This document shows, in pieces, positions 32,857 to 42,024 of a stretch of 64,000 nucleotides of DNA. The stretch is from Carboxylicivirga caseinilyticus (GTDB lineage Bacteria; Bacteroidota; Bacteroidia; Bacteroidales; Marinilabiliaceae), in NCBI GenBank assembly GCA_025499705.1, contig JAFMVE010000014.1, positions 52,175-116,174 on the forward strand. Direction: 5' to 3'. The notes under the pieces are model-generated. The model worked only from the letters and a program-made list of their open reading frames with translations. It made no database searches and had not been told where the DNA came from. The stretch's first letter is position 1. Each line of letters starts with the position of its first letter. The translations under genes were made by a program, and so were the position numbers.

Positions 32857-35403
32857 ATGTTACAAAGATTATTACAACTATCATTCATATTCATCCTCGC
32901 AATCCTTTATTCCTGTTCTTCCAGGGATCAGGCATTAAAAAGCTACGAATTGAATGCAGACTGGACTTTTCGTCAGGCTGATGAAGAAAGCTGGCATCCT
33001 GCCATTGTTCCGGGTAACGTACATATCGACCTTGAAAACGCTGGAATTATTGATAATCCGTTTTATGGAACCAATGAGGATAGCGTACAATGGGTCGAAC
33101 ATAAAGACTGGGTTTATCAGGGTGAATTTACAATTAATGATGAAACACTGAATTTTGATAATATAGAATTAGAATTTCTGGGATTGGACACCTATGCTGA
33201 TGTAACATTAAATGGTCATAAACTATTTAGTTCGGAGAATATGTTTCTTGCCTACAGCAGTGAGGTAAAGCAGTATTTAAAGAAAGGCACCAATAAGCTT
33301 GAGGTTCTTTTTCATTCACCCATTAAAATGGCAATGCCTTTGCATAAAAAGGCAAAATATACCTATCCTGCCGATAACGACCGATCGGAAGAACATTTGA
33401 GTGTATACACCCGCAAGGCGCCCTATCATTATGGTTGGGATTGGGGCCCACGCTTTGTTACTTCAGGCATTTGGCGTCCTGTTAAAATAAACGCCTGGAA
33501 TGATGCCCGTTTTAACGATGTTCAGTTTGTACAAAACACTTTGAGTGAAGAAAAAGCAGAAATAACCTTCAACTACGAAATAGAAGCATCAACAGCTTCA
33601 AATGCAACCGTTTCCTTAACTTTTGGAAGTATCGAAGCCAACAAAGAAGTTGAACTTCAGAAAGGGAAAAACAGAGTATCCATTGATATTACAGTTGATA
33701 ATCCAGAAATCTGGTGGCCCAATGGCATGGGTGAACAAAAACTATATGCTGTCACATCTGAATTAAAAACCAATAGTCAGCTTTTGGATTCAAAGAGTCA
33801 AAAAATTGGTTTGAGAACCATTGAAGTTATTAATCAACCTGATTCTTTAGGCGTTAGTTTCTACTTCAAGGTAAATGGCACTCCAACTTATATGCGTGGG
33901 GTAAATTACATACCAAATGATATCTTTTTAGGCAGAATGACTGATTCTGTTTACCAAAACAACTTCAATGATTTATTGGCCTCTAATATGAACATGGTTC
34001 GGATTTGGGGTGGTGGTGTTTACGAAGACGATCGCTTCTTCGACCTGGCAGACGAAAAAGGTATTTTATTATGGCAGGATTTTATGTTTGCCTGTACTAT
34101 GTATCCGTCGGATGATGTGTTTCTGGCAAATGTGGCCAACGAAGCAGAATACAACATCAAACGCCTGCGTAATCACCCAAGTTTGGCAATCTGGTGTGGT
34201 AACAACGAGATAAATGTTGGATGGCATAATTGGGGGTGGCAACAAACTTATGGCTATACCGAAGAAGATCAAAAAGAGCTTCTGGAAGGATACAACAAAT
34301 TATTTCATCAATTATTACCAAACAAACTCAAAGAACTGGATCCACAACGTTTCTATTACGATTCATCACCCATCAGTAACTGGGGTGATATCAATGATAT
34401 GAAGATAGCCGACAACCACTATTGGGGTGTATGGTGGGGCAAACATGAATTTGAAAAGATGAACGAATATGTTCCTCGATTTATGAGCGAATTTGGCTTT
34501 CAATCCTTCCCTTCGATGGAAACAATAAAAACTTTTTCGGAAGAAAAGGACTGGGACATTGAATCCGATGTGATGAAGACCCATCAAAAGAGCTCAATTG
34601 GCAATGTAACCATTAAAGAATACATGCAACGCGATTATAATATGCCAACCAACTTCGTAGATTTTGTCTACCTCAACCAGGTAATGCAGGCTGAAGGTAT
34701 GCGCATTGGTTTTGAAGCTCAGCGTCGCAATAAACCTTTCTGCATGGGTTCACTTTACTGGCAACTAAACGATGTTTGGCCGGTGGTGTCATGGTCGGGA
34801 ATTGATTATTATGGACGTTGGAAGGCCATGCAGTATTTCATCAAAAAAGCGTATGAACCGGTAATCACTTCCTCAGTAATGGATAATGATTATCTTCAGG
34901 TCAATCTGATTTCAGATAAAATTACTGAAACCAATGTGACAAGCTCCTTACAAATTATACAACTCGATGGCACCGTTATATGGGAACAAAACAAAGAATA
35001 CAAACTGGAACCAAATGCAAACCAGGTTATTCTGAAAACTCCTTTAAAACAATTGATTGGAAGCATTGCTAAAAACAAGGTTATACTTGTAATGAATACT
35101 GTATACGATTCAAACCAAACCGAGACAACCTTCTTATTCTCTAAAGTGAAGCAACTTGCTTTGCAGAATCCTGATGTTGATATTAAGGTTATTGAGAATG
35201 GAAATATAGCTGAAGTAACTCTTAAAAGTTATGCATTTGTAAAAAACATTGAGTTAGTAGCTGAAGGTATCGATGGCAAATGGAGCGATAATTACTTTGA
35301 TATGATTCCCGAGAAAGAATATAAAATCAGTTTTAACAGCAACAATCCAATTCATGATCTGAAATCCAAATTGCAAGTTAAATCTGTAAAAAATACCTAC
35401 TAG
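32857..35403 (+). CDS. GH2 beta-mannosidase lipoprotein
   Basis: 848 aa with lipobox LYSC near residue 20. The order is a sugar-binding domain (DWTFRQADEESWHPAIVPGN), a beta-sandwich and a TIM barrel. Family features are WDWGPRFVTSGIWRPV, MVRIWGGGVYEDDRFFDLAD, the acid/base motif WCGNNEINVGW (Glu near 450) and the nucleophile motif RFMSEFGFQSFPS (Glu near 544). It cleaves terminal beta-mannose, in an N-glycan setting the Man-beta-1,4-GlcNAc core link left after the alpha-mannosidases. It is envelope-anchored. The next gene starts 2 bp after the stop, so translation may be coupled. Confidence 0.93.
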   Translation: MLQRLLQLSFIFILAILYSCSSRDQALKSYELNADWTFRQADEESWHPAIVPGNVHIDLENAGIIDNPFYGTNEDSVQWVEHKDWVYQGEFTINDETLNFDNIELEFLGLDTYADVTLNGHKLFSSENMFLAYSSEVKQYLKKGTNKLEVLFHSPIKMAMPLHKKAKYTYPADNDRSEEHLSVYTRKAPYHYGWDWGPRFVTSGIWRPVKINAWNDARFNDVQFVQNTLSEEKAEITFNYEIEASTASNATVSLTFGSIEANKEVELQKGKNRVSIDITVDNPEIWWPNGMGEQKLYAVTSELKTNSQLLDSKSQKIGLRTIEVINQPDSLGVSFYFKVNGTPTYMRGVNYIPNDIFLGRMTDSVYQNNFNDLLASNMNMVRIWGGGVYEDDRFFDLADEKGILLWQDFMFACTMYPSDDVFLANVANEAEYNIKRLRNHPSLAIWCGNNEINVGWHNWGWQQTYGYTEEDQKELLEGYNKLFHQLLPNKLKELDPQRFYYDSSPISNWGDINDMKIADNHYWGVWWGKHEFEKMNEYVPRFMSEFGFQSFPSMETIKTFSEEKDWDIESDVMKTHQKSSIGNVTIKEYMQRDYNMPTNFVDFVYLNQVMQAEGMRIGFEAQRRNKPFCMGSLYWQLNDVWPVVSWSGIDYYGRWKAMQYFIKKAYEPVITSSVMDNDYLQVNLISDKITETNVTSSLQIIQLDGTVIWEQNKEYKLEPNANQVILKTPLKQLIGSIAKNKVILVMNTVYDSNQTETTFLFSKVKQLALQNPDVDIKVIENGNIAEVTLKSYAFVKNIELVAEGIDGKWSDNYFDMIPEKEYKISFNSNNPIHDLKSKLQVKSVKNTY

Positions 35404-35405
35404 TC

Positions 35406-36566
35406 ATGAATAAATTATTATTGTTTGCATTACTTGCCTTAGTAACCTTTTCGTGCAAAGGCAAGTACGACGAAGAATTAACAAAAGCTCTGGAATTAAG
35501 CGGCAACAACCGGGCTCAACTGGAAAAGACCATTGAACACTACGATGGAGAACAACAGGAGGCAGCTAAATTTCTGATCAGATATATGCCTGAGCGTGAT
35601 CTGACTACATTGAATTTTGAATTTCTGACGGAGAATATAGATTATGCCTATGTTGCACGCGAAGAATTTCCCTGGGCTCAGGCTCTGGATAAGGAAACCT
35701 TTTTCAACGAGGTACTCCCCTATGTTTCATTGAACGAAACCCGCGAACGCTGGCGTGCTGATTTCTACACCCGTTTTAAAAAATATCTTACTGATGCCAA
35801 AACTATTGAAGATGCCATCTGGGCCATCAACAATAATATTTTAAATGAGGTGAACGTTGAATACAATACCAAGCGTAATAAGCCTGATCAGAGTCCATAC
35901 GAATCAATGGAGATAAACATGGCTTCCTGTTCAGGGTTATCCATTCTTTTGGTTGATGCCTTTCGTGCAGTTGGAATTCCTTCACGTGTTGCCGGAACAC
36001 CCAATTGGTACAACAATTCAGGTAATCACAACTGGGTTGAAGTAAAAGTGAACGGCCAATGGCATTTTACCGAATATTATCCTTCCGGAACATTTGATGA
36101 AGCCTGGTTTTTGGAACGTGCAGGTAAAGCTAATGATGAAGATGCCTATCAATGGATTTATGCTTCCTCATACAAACCAACAGAAATAACTTTCCCCCTT
36201 GTTTGGGACGAAAATATCAAATATGTATATGCTACCAACGAAACACCTCGATACAAAAGGCTTTACGCTGAACAAAATCTGGGTGTGGTTAATGGCATTC
36301 CTGTTCAGGTTATTATGTTATTAGGTGACCAATGCAGCATTAGTGGCAATAACCGTGTTAAAGCAGAAGTTAAATTGCTTAACAACGGCTCAGTGGCTGA
36401 CAGTGGATATACCAGTGGACCCGAAGATGATATGAATCGTTATCTGACTTTTCCGCTTGATAAGAATAAAAAATATGAACTTCAGTTCGTCAACTCAAAA
36501 GGAGAAACCATTACTCAATCATTTGGGACGGAAGACCAGGAAGAACAAATTATTCTGAGTTATTAA
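35406..36566 (+). CDS. Transglutaminase-like lipoprotein, candidate peptidase or glycoamidase
   Basis: 386 aa with lipobox TFSC near residue 17. The transglutaminase-like core spans about 140-250: ASCSGLSILLVDAFRAVGIP (Cys near 174), GNHNWVEVKVNGQWHF (His near 207) and TEYYP. The third position of the usual Cys-His-Asp triad appears to be Glu (near 223). A beta-sandwich tail follows. The fold is shared by proteases, transglutaminases and the eukaryotic Png1-type peptide:N-glycanase. Being wedged between a beta-mannosidase and a CBM-like protein in an N-glycan operon, it may act on the peptide or amide part of glycopeptides. The activity is not known. Confidence 0.75.
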   Translation: MNKLLLFALLALVTFSCKGKYDEELTKALELSGNNRAQLEKTIEHYDGEQQEAAKFLIRYMPERDLTTLNFEFLTENIDYAYVAREEFPWAQALDKETFFNEVLPYVSLNETRERWRADFYTRFKKYLTDAKTIEDAIWAINNNILNEVNVEYNTKRNKPDQSPYESMEINMASCSGLSILLVDAFRAVGIPSRVAGTPNWYNNSGNHNWVEVKVNGQWHFTEYYPSGTFDEAWFLERAGKANDEDAYQWIYASSYKPTEITFPLVWDENIKYVYATNETPRYKRLYAEQNLGVVNGIPVQVIMLLGDQCSISGNNRVKAEVKLLNNGSVADSGYTSGPEDDMNRYLTFPLDKNKKYELQFVNSKGETITQSFGTEDQEEQIILSY

Positions 36567-36627
36567 TAAATCAGTCAAAATGAATGTTAGATAATTAGAA
36601 ATTACAATTCATAAAAGTAAAAAAGCA

Positions 36628-37692
36628 TTGAAGAAGTTACTGATCATTCTATTTTTAGCAGCAACCATTGGTTTACAGGCTCAGGAATTCAACTTTATTG
36701 AACCTGAACAATACTTGTGTTATAAAATCGACCATGACTTTACCATTGATGGAAACATCAATAAAACGGAGTGGCAAAAGGCAGATTGGACTCACCTTTT
36801 TGTTGATATTGAAGGAAGAGATTTTAAAAAGCCTTATTACAATACAAGAGCCAAAATGCAATGGAGCGATCAGTACCTTTATTTTGCTTTTGAATTAAAG
36901 GATCATCATATCTGGGCCAATATCACTCAGAAAGATGCCGTAATTTTCCATGATAACGACATTGAGATTTTTATTGATGCCAATGGAGATACTCACAATT
37001 ATCTCGAACTTGAATTAAACGCCTTGAATACGGTTTGGGATTTATTTCTAACAAAACCCTATCGTGAAGGCAGTCCTGTTTTAAACGAATTTGATTTTGT
37101 GGGATTACAAACGGCAGTGCAAATAAATGGCACATTGAACAATCCACATGATGAAGATGATTCATGGACAGTGGAAGTAGCCATTCCATGGTCAAATCTG
37201 GTTACCACATTTACTCATCGTCGTTTACCTCATCATGGAGAAAATATGCGCATGAACTTTTCACGGGTTCAATGGGAAACTCAGGTAGTTGATGACAAGT
37301 ATGAAAAAGTCCGAAACCCTGAAACAGCCAAACCTCTTCCTGAAAACAACTGGATTTGGTCGCCAATGGGTGTAATTGATATGCACCGTCCGGAGCTTTG
37401 GGGAATAGTAACATTCGTTGATCAACCAATTAATCAATCTTTCTTCAATAAAGATGAGGAGATATTACGACAGTTATTATCGCACATTTACAAAGTACAG
37501 CGAAGTGAGTATCGAAAAACCGGAAAATACTTTCACACACCTGATCAGTTAAACATTACAAATGAATTACTTGCAAAATATAACATCCATATGGATGTAC
37601 TCGAATATTCATTTGAATTAAAAGGATCTACTCCTGATAATAAAGTCAGTTATTATTGTAATACCGAAGGTCGTTTAGTTAAAATCCAATAA
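36628..37692 (+). CDS. CBM9-like carbohydrate-binding protein
   Basis: 354 aa. A TTG start is proposed, since no ATG precedes the signal peptide (MKKLLIILFLAATIGLQAQ). The CBM9-like fold (about 30-240) has the usual pattern: IDGNINKTEWQKADW, YLYFAFELKDHHIWA, DNDIEIFIDANGD, YLELELNALNTVWDL, DSWTVEVAIPW and MRMNFSRVQWE. The remaining 110 residues are helical and unassigned. It is expected to bind sugars in the periplasm or at the surface, and has no catalytic domain. The start is 61 bp after the preceding gene in the N-glycan run. Confidence 0.8.
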   Translation: MKKLLIILFLAATIGLQAQEFNFIEPEQYLCYKIDHDFTIDGNINKTEWQKADWTHLFVDIEGRDFKKPYYNTRAKMQWSDQYLYFAFELKDHHIWANITQKDAVIFHDNDIEIFIDANGDTHNYLELELNALNTVWDLFLTKPYREGSPVLNEFDFVGLQTAVQINGTLNNPHDEDDSWTVEVAIPWSNLVTTFTHRRLPHHGENMRMNFSRVQWETQVVDDKYEKVRNPETAKPLPENNWIWSPMGVIDMHRPELWGIVTFVDQPINQSFFNKDEEILRQLLSHIYKVQRSEYRKTGKYFHTPDQLNITNELLAKYNIHMDVLEYSFELKGSTPDNKVSYYCNTEGRLVKIQ

Positions 37693-37702
37693 AGTAAAGT
37701 CT

Positions 37703-38749
37703 ATGAAGTTACCTGTTTTATTTATAGCATTGTTTTCTTTGATATTCGTATCCTGTTCGACAAAAAAGCAGGAAGTAGAAACCAAAAACTGGATCTGGGT
37801 TTATGCCAACAAGGACAAAACAACTGATGAGTGGACTCAACAGTTGGAGCAATACAATAAAATAGGAATTAAAGCCATTTTACTGGGAGCAAATAAGGAG
37901 GTATTACAAAGGGTAATACCATTGGCACATCAGAAAAACATTGAGGTACACGCCTGGATGTGGACTTTAAACCGCAACGGCGATACGATAGCTGCACAAA
38001 ATCCCAATTGGTTTTCAGTAAATCGTTTGGGTGAATCGTGTTACGACAAAAAGCCCTATGTTAATTATTACAGCTGGGTGTGCCCTTCCATTCCTGAGGT
38101 ACAAAAGCACATTTTAAAACAGGTAGCCGATCTTCTAAAAATCGAAGGTCTTGACGGCATACATCTCGATTACGTAAGATATTCCGATGCTATCTTACCC
38201 AAAGGATTATGGAAAAAATACGATTTAGTTCAAGACAAAGTTTATCCGGAATGGGATTACGGTTACAACCCTTCCAATCTTAAATTTTTCAAAGCCTTGT
38301 ACGGATATAACCCGGTAGATCTGAAAGATCCGAACACAGATGAAAACTGGGTTGAATTCAGACTAAATACGGTTACTGAATTGGTGAATAAAATTGCCGA
38401 TCTGGTTCATAGTCAAAACAAACAACTGACAGCGGCAGTATTTCCTTCGCCTCGAATGGCTCGCGAAATGGTTTACCAGGCTTGGGACCAATGGAATCTT
38501 GATGCAGCACTTCCAATGATCTACCACAATTTTTACGAAGAAGACCTGGACTGGATTGGTGAGACAACAGCAGATGGTGTGGCAACAATTGATGGAAAAT
38601 TCCCCATCTACACAGGTTTGTTTGTACCTGATTTAAAAGATGGTGATTTAAAAGCTGCAACTAAAATTGCCATTGGATCAGGCGCTGAAGGATGGGCTTT
38701 GTTCGATGCCGGTTCATTTGAAAGATTACATCAATCTAAAATTGAATAA
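37703..38749 (+). CDS. GHL10-like glycoside hydrolase lipoprotein
   Basis: 348 aa with lipobox VSC near residue 18. The TIM-barrel features are WIWVYANKDKTTDEW, IEVHAWMWTLNRNGD, NPNWFSVNRLGESC, GLDGIHLDYVRYSD (the conserved strand with acidic residues) and LDAALPMIYHNFYEEDLDWI. This matches the putative glycoside hydrolase group near GH10/GHL10. The GxDGIxxDYxRY strand is also reminiscent of GH18-like enzymes. The substrate is unknown; the operon suggests an N-glycan or glycopeptide. It ends one base before the start of the first GH92 gene. Confidence 0.78.
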   Translation: MKLPVLFIALFSLIFVSCSTKKQEVETKNWIWVYANKDKTTDEWTQQLEQYNKIGIKAILLGANKEVLQRVIPLAHQKNIEVHAWMWTLNRNGDTIAAQNPNWFSVNRLGESCYDKKPYVNYYSWVCPSIPEVQKHILKQVADLLKIEGLDGIHLDYVRYSDAILPKGLWKKYDLVQDKVYPEWDYGYNPSNLKFFKALYGYNPVDLKDPNTDENWVEFRLNTVTELVNKIADLVHSQNKQLTAAVFPSPRMAREMVYQAWDQWNLDAALPMIYHNFYEEDLDWIGETTADGVATIDGKFPIYTGLFVPDLKDGDLKAATKIAIGSGAEGWALFDAGSFERLHQSKIE

Positions 38750-38750
38750 A

Positions 38751-41006
38751 ATGAGAATATATTCAGGCATTATAATCAGCCTTCTTCTGTGGTCATGTTC
38801 AAATAAACAGATTGCCACCAATAATGATACAAGTTTACTAAGCTATGTGAATCCTTTTATGGGCACAGACGGACCTGGTAACACCTACCCCGGAGCCCAA
38901 TTTCCCTTCGGTGCTGTTCAGTTAAGTCCGGATCATGGATTAAGTGGCTGGGATCGCATATCGGGTTACTCCTACCCCGACACCATCATTAGTGGATTTA
39001 GTCATATGCATTTAAGCGGCACCGGTGCTGGCGATTTATACGACCTGCTCTTCATGCCCATCAACAATCGTAGTTCAAGAACGATCAAGGAGAATGGTAA
39101 CCGCCCCTTTTCAGTTTTCTCCCACTCTGAAGAGGGAGCCTCTCCGGGATACTATTGGGTGATGCTTCAGGACTTTGGTATAAAGGCAGAAATGACGGCA
39201 ACCACCCGAGGCGGAGTTCAACGCTACCACTTTCCCGCCGACGCAGGTAAAGCCGTTATTCTCGATTTGGGATATGCCTTAAATTGGGATGGCCCCACTG
39301 ACACCTACATCAAAATTATTGATAACAATACTCTAATAGGTTATCGCTTATCATCTGGTTGGGCAGCCGACCAACGTGTGTATTTTAAAGCTGAGTTTTC
39401 AATACCCTTCAATACCTACCAGCTATTTGAAGAAGACAATGAAGTTCAATCAGAGGCTCATGCAAAACACACAAAAATCAAACTCAATTTCGACTCTAAC
39501 CAGGAAGAAGTGATTGAGATTAAGGTATCATTGGCATCTTCTAATTTGGAAGGAGCCAAAGCCAACTTTGCTTCTGAATTAGCCAACAAAAGCTTTGCTG
39601 AAATAAAAGTGGAAGCGGAACAAGCATGGATGAATGAATTATCAAAGATTTCCATTGAATCCAATGATGAAGAGCTGAAGAAAACTTTTTATACCACACT
39701 TTATCAAACCATGTTGAATCCACGTGTTTTTTCTGATGTAAACGGGTATTATAAAGCTCCGAATGGAAAAACAGAACATGCTGATAATTTTACGCGTTAT
39801 GAGTTATTCTCTCTATGGGATACTTTCAGAGCGGCTCATCCACTTTACACGATTATGCACCCAAACAGGGTTCAGGATATGGTTAAATCCTTCATGGCTC
39901 ATTATCACGAGAGTGGATTATTACCTGTTTGGTCACTCGAGGGCAACGAAACCAATATGATGATTGGCTATCATTCGGTACCTGTTATTGTAGATGCTTA
40001 TTTTAAAGGTTTATTGAATGATTTAAATGCTGAAGACCTGTATACGGCCTGCAAAGCATCTGCCATGCAGGATGCTCACCGAATAGACGAGTATAAAGCA
40101 AAAGGTTTTGTTACGGCAGATGAAAAGCATGAAAACTGGTCGGTATCCCTGACATTGGAATATGCTTATGATGATTGGTGCATTGCCCAATTGGCAAAAG
40201 ATCTTGATAAGCAAGAAGACTATCAGTATTTCATGAAACGATCTGACAACTGGGCCAATCACTACGATGATGAAAGCTCTTTTCTGAGAACAATTGAAGC
40301 TGATGGTACCTTTATCAAACATTTTATACCTAAAGAATATACACATGATTACTGCGAATCGAATGCATGGCAGTATTTCTGGTTTGTTCCTCATAATATT
40401 CAAGGCTTGATAAATAAATTAGGTTCATCAGAACGGTTTGAAGAAAAACTGGATTCGATGTTTAGCTATTATCCCCAACCCGATGATAAACTTCCCATCT
40501 TCAGCACAGGTATAATAGGCCAGTATGCACATGGAAATGAACCAAGCCATCATGTTGGTTATTTGTACAATTTTATTGGTAAACCCTGGAAGACACAGGC
40601 AATCGTACGACAGATAGCTGAAAGTCAGTATTCCGCAACTCCAGATGGACATTGTGGAAACGAAGATTGTGGACAAATGTCGGCCTGGTTTGTGTATTCA
40701 GCTTTGGGCTTTTACCCGGTTAATCCGGCAGATGGCAACTATGTTATCGGAAGCCCTCTAATGAATAAAGCAACCATCCGACTAGAAAATGGCAAACAAT
40801 TTGTTGTAAAAGCTGAGAATCTGTCAAAAGACAATATTTATATACAGGAAGCCATCCTTAATGGCAAAACACTGAAAAAATCCTACATCCGACACCAGGA
40901 CATAATTAATGGAGGCGAGTTGATCTTTTTAATGGGATCAGAGCCCAATATTGACTTATGGACTGATACGAATGCTTATCCTCCGTCCGACGAACTAAAA
41001 GATTAG
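38751..41006 (+). CDS. GH92 alpha-mannosidase (first), lipoprotein
   Basis: 751 aa from the ATG at 38751, one base after the previous stop. A longer frame from 38667 overlaps that gene and is not preferred. Lipobox WSC is near residue 15. GH92 motifs are TYPGAQFPFGAVQLSPD, FSHMHLSGTGAGD, EGNETNMMIGYHSV, GNEPSHHVGY (about 593) and GNEDCGQMSAW (about 635) with the calcium/catalytic acidic residues. GH92 enzymes are calcium-dependent inverting exo-alpha-mannosidases. Linkage (1,2-, 1,3- or 1,6-) cannot be told from sequence by eye. First of three in the operon. Confidence 0.93.
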   Translation: MRIYSGIIISLLLWSCSNKQIATNNDTSLLSYVNPFMGTDGPGNTYPGAQFPFGAVQLSPDHGLSGWDRISGYSYPDTIISGFSHMHLSGTGAGDLYDLLFMPINNRSSRTIKENGNRPFSVFSHSEEGASPGYYWVMLQDFGIKAEMTATTRGGVQRYHFPADAGKAVILDLGYALNWDGPTDTYIKIIDNNTLIGYRLSSGWAADQRVYFKAEFSIPFNTYQLFEEDNEVQSEAHAKHTKIKLNFDSNQEEVIEIKVSLASSNLEGAKANFASELANKSFAEIKVEAEQAWMNELSKISIESNDEELKKTFYTTLYQTMLNPRVFSDVNGYYKAPNGKTEHADNFTRYELFSLWDTFRAAHPLYTIMHPNRVQDMVKSFMAHYHESGLLPVWSLEGNETNMMIGYHSVPVIVDAYFKGLLNDLNAEDLYTACKASAMQDAHRIDEYKAKGFVTADEKHENWSVSLTLEYAYDDWCIAQLAKDLDKQEDYQYFMKRSDNWANHYDDESSFLRTIEADGTFIKHFIPKEYTHDYCESNAWQYFWFVPHNIQGLINKLGSSERFEEKLDSMFSYYPQPDDKLPIFSTGIIGQYAHGNEPSHHVGYLYNFIGKPWKTQAIVRQIAESQYSATPDGHCGNEDCGQMSAWFVYSALGFYPVNPADGNYVIGSPLMNKATIRLENGKQFVVKAENLSKDNIYIQEAILNGKTLKKSYIRHQDIINGGELIFLMGSEPNIDLWTDTNAYPPSDELKD

Positions 41007-41010
41007 AACA

Positions 41011-42009
41011 ATGAGTGGAAGAAGAAATTTTATTAAGATGGCTTTAATGGGAGGCGCTGCTATTGCTTCCCAGGGTTTAAAGGCACGAACTGCGAAAGCC
41101 AATGGTTTTAAAGGAAAATCCGGAAATAAGCCTTTGGTAATATCAACCTGGAACCATGGTATCCCGGCCAATGCCGAGGCATGGAAAATCTTAAGCAAAG
41201 GTGGAAAGTCGATTGATGCAGTTGAAAAAGGCGTAATGATTCCTGAAGGTGATCCAGAAATACGCAGCGTAGGCTATGGAGGATACCCTGACAGGGATGG
41301 TAATGTTACATTGGATGCTTCCATCATGGATTACAATATGGATACGGGAGCTGTCTGTTTCCTGCAAGGTATTAAACACCCAATTAATGTAGCCAGGTTG
41401 GTAATGGATAAAACACCTCATGTGATGCTATCCGGAGAAGGAGCATTGCAATTTGCCTTGGAACAAGGATTTAAAACCGAGAATCTATTAACCGAAAAAT
41501 CCAGAAAAGACTGGGAAGAGTGGAAAAAGAAATCGGATTACAAACCGGTTATCAATATTGAAAATCATGATACTATAGGCATGTTGGCCATCGATAAAGA
41601 AGGTCGTGTAGCAGGAGCTTGCACCACATCAGGGGCATCATGGAAAATGTACGGACGTGTTGGTGATTCTCCTATTGTAGGTGCAGGTTTATTTGTTGAT
41701 GGTGAGGTAGGCGGAGCCACAGCTACCGGCTTGGGAGAAGCAGTTATTCGCACTGCAGGTAGTGCCATTGTGGTTGAATTAATGCGTAATGGACTGTCTC
41801 CATTTGATGCCTGCAAAGAAGCCACTCATCGTATTTACAAACAGCACAAAGGCCGTCCTGAATTTGACTATCTGCAGGTTGGATTTATTGCCATCAACAA
41901 ACATGGCGAATACGGTGGTTACAGCCTTCGCAAAGGATTTAACTATGCTGTTTACGACGAAAAGGCTGGTAATCGAATGGAAGATGCTGTATATTATTAC
42001 GAAGAATAA
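41011..42009 (+). CDS. Glycosylasparaginase, Tat-exported
   Basis: 332 aa. The N terminus MSGRRNFIKMALMGGAAIAS is a twin-arginine signal, so it is folded before export. The Ntn-hydrolase core has WNHGIPANAEAW, GGYPDRDGNVTLDA, the autocleavage site NHDTIGM (nucleophile Thr about 188) and GATATGLGEAVI. N4-(beta-GlcNAc)-asparaginases split the GlcNAc-Asn bond once the peptide has been trimmed to a single asparagine. The PNGase F-like enzyme attacks the same bond in longer peptides, so the operon holds two routes. Start 4 bp after the GH92 gene. Confidence 0.93.
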   Translation: MSGRRNFIKMALMGGAAIASQGLKARTAKANGFKGKSGNKPLVISTWNHGIPANAEAWKILSKGGKSIDAVEKGVMIPEGDPEIRSVGYGGYPDRDGNVTLDASIMDYNMDTGAVCFLQGIKHPINVARLVMDKTPHVMLSGEGALQFALEQGFKTENLLTEKSRKDWEEWKKKSDYKPVINIENHDTIGMLAIDKEGRVAGACTTSGASWKMYGRVGDSPIVGAGLFVDGEVGGATATGLGEAVIRTAGSAIVVELMRNGLSPFDACKEATHRIYKQHKGRPEFDYLQVGFIAINKHGEYGGYSLRKGFNYAVYDEKAGNRMEDAVYYYEE

Positions 42010-42024
42010 ACAAGAGGATTGGTA

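Noticed and set aside
38667..38750. Extended start of the first GH92 gene
   Set aside because: It would overlap the preceding hydrolase and bury the lipoprotein signal that starts at 38751.
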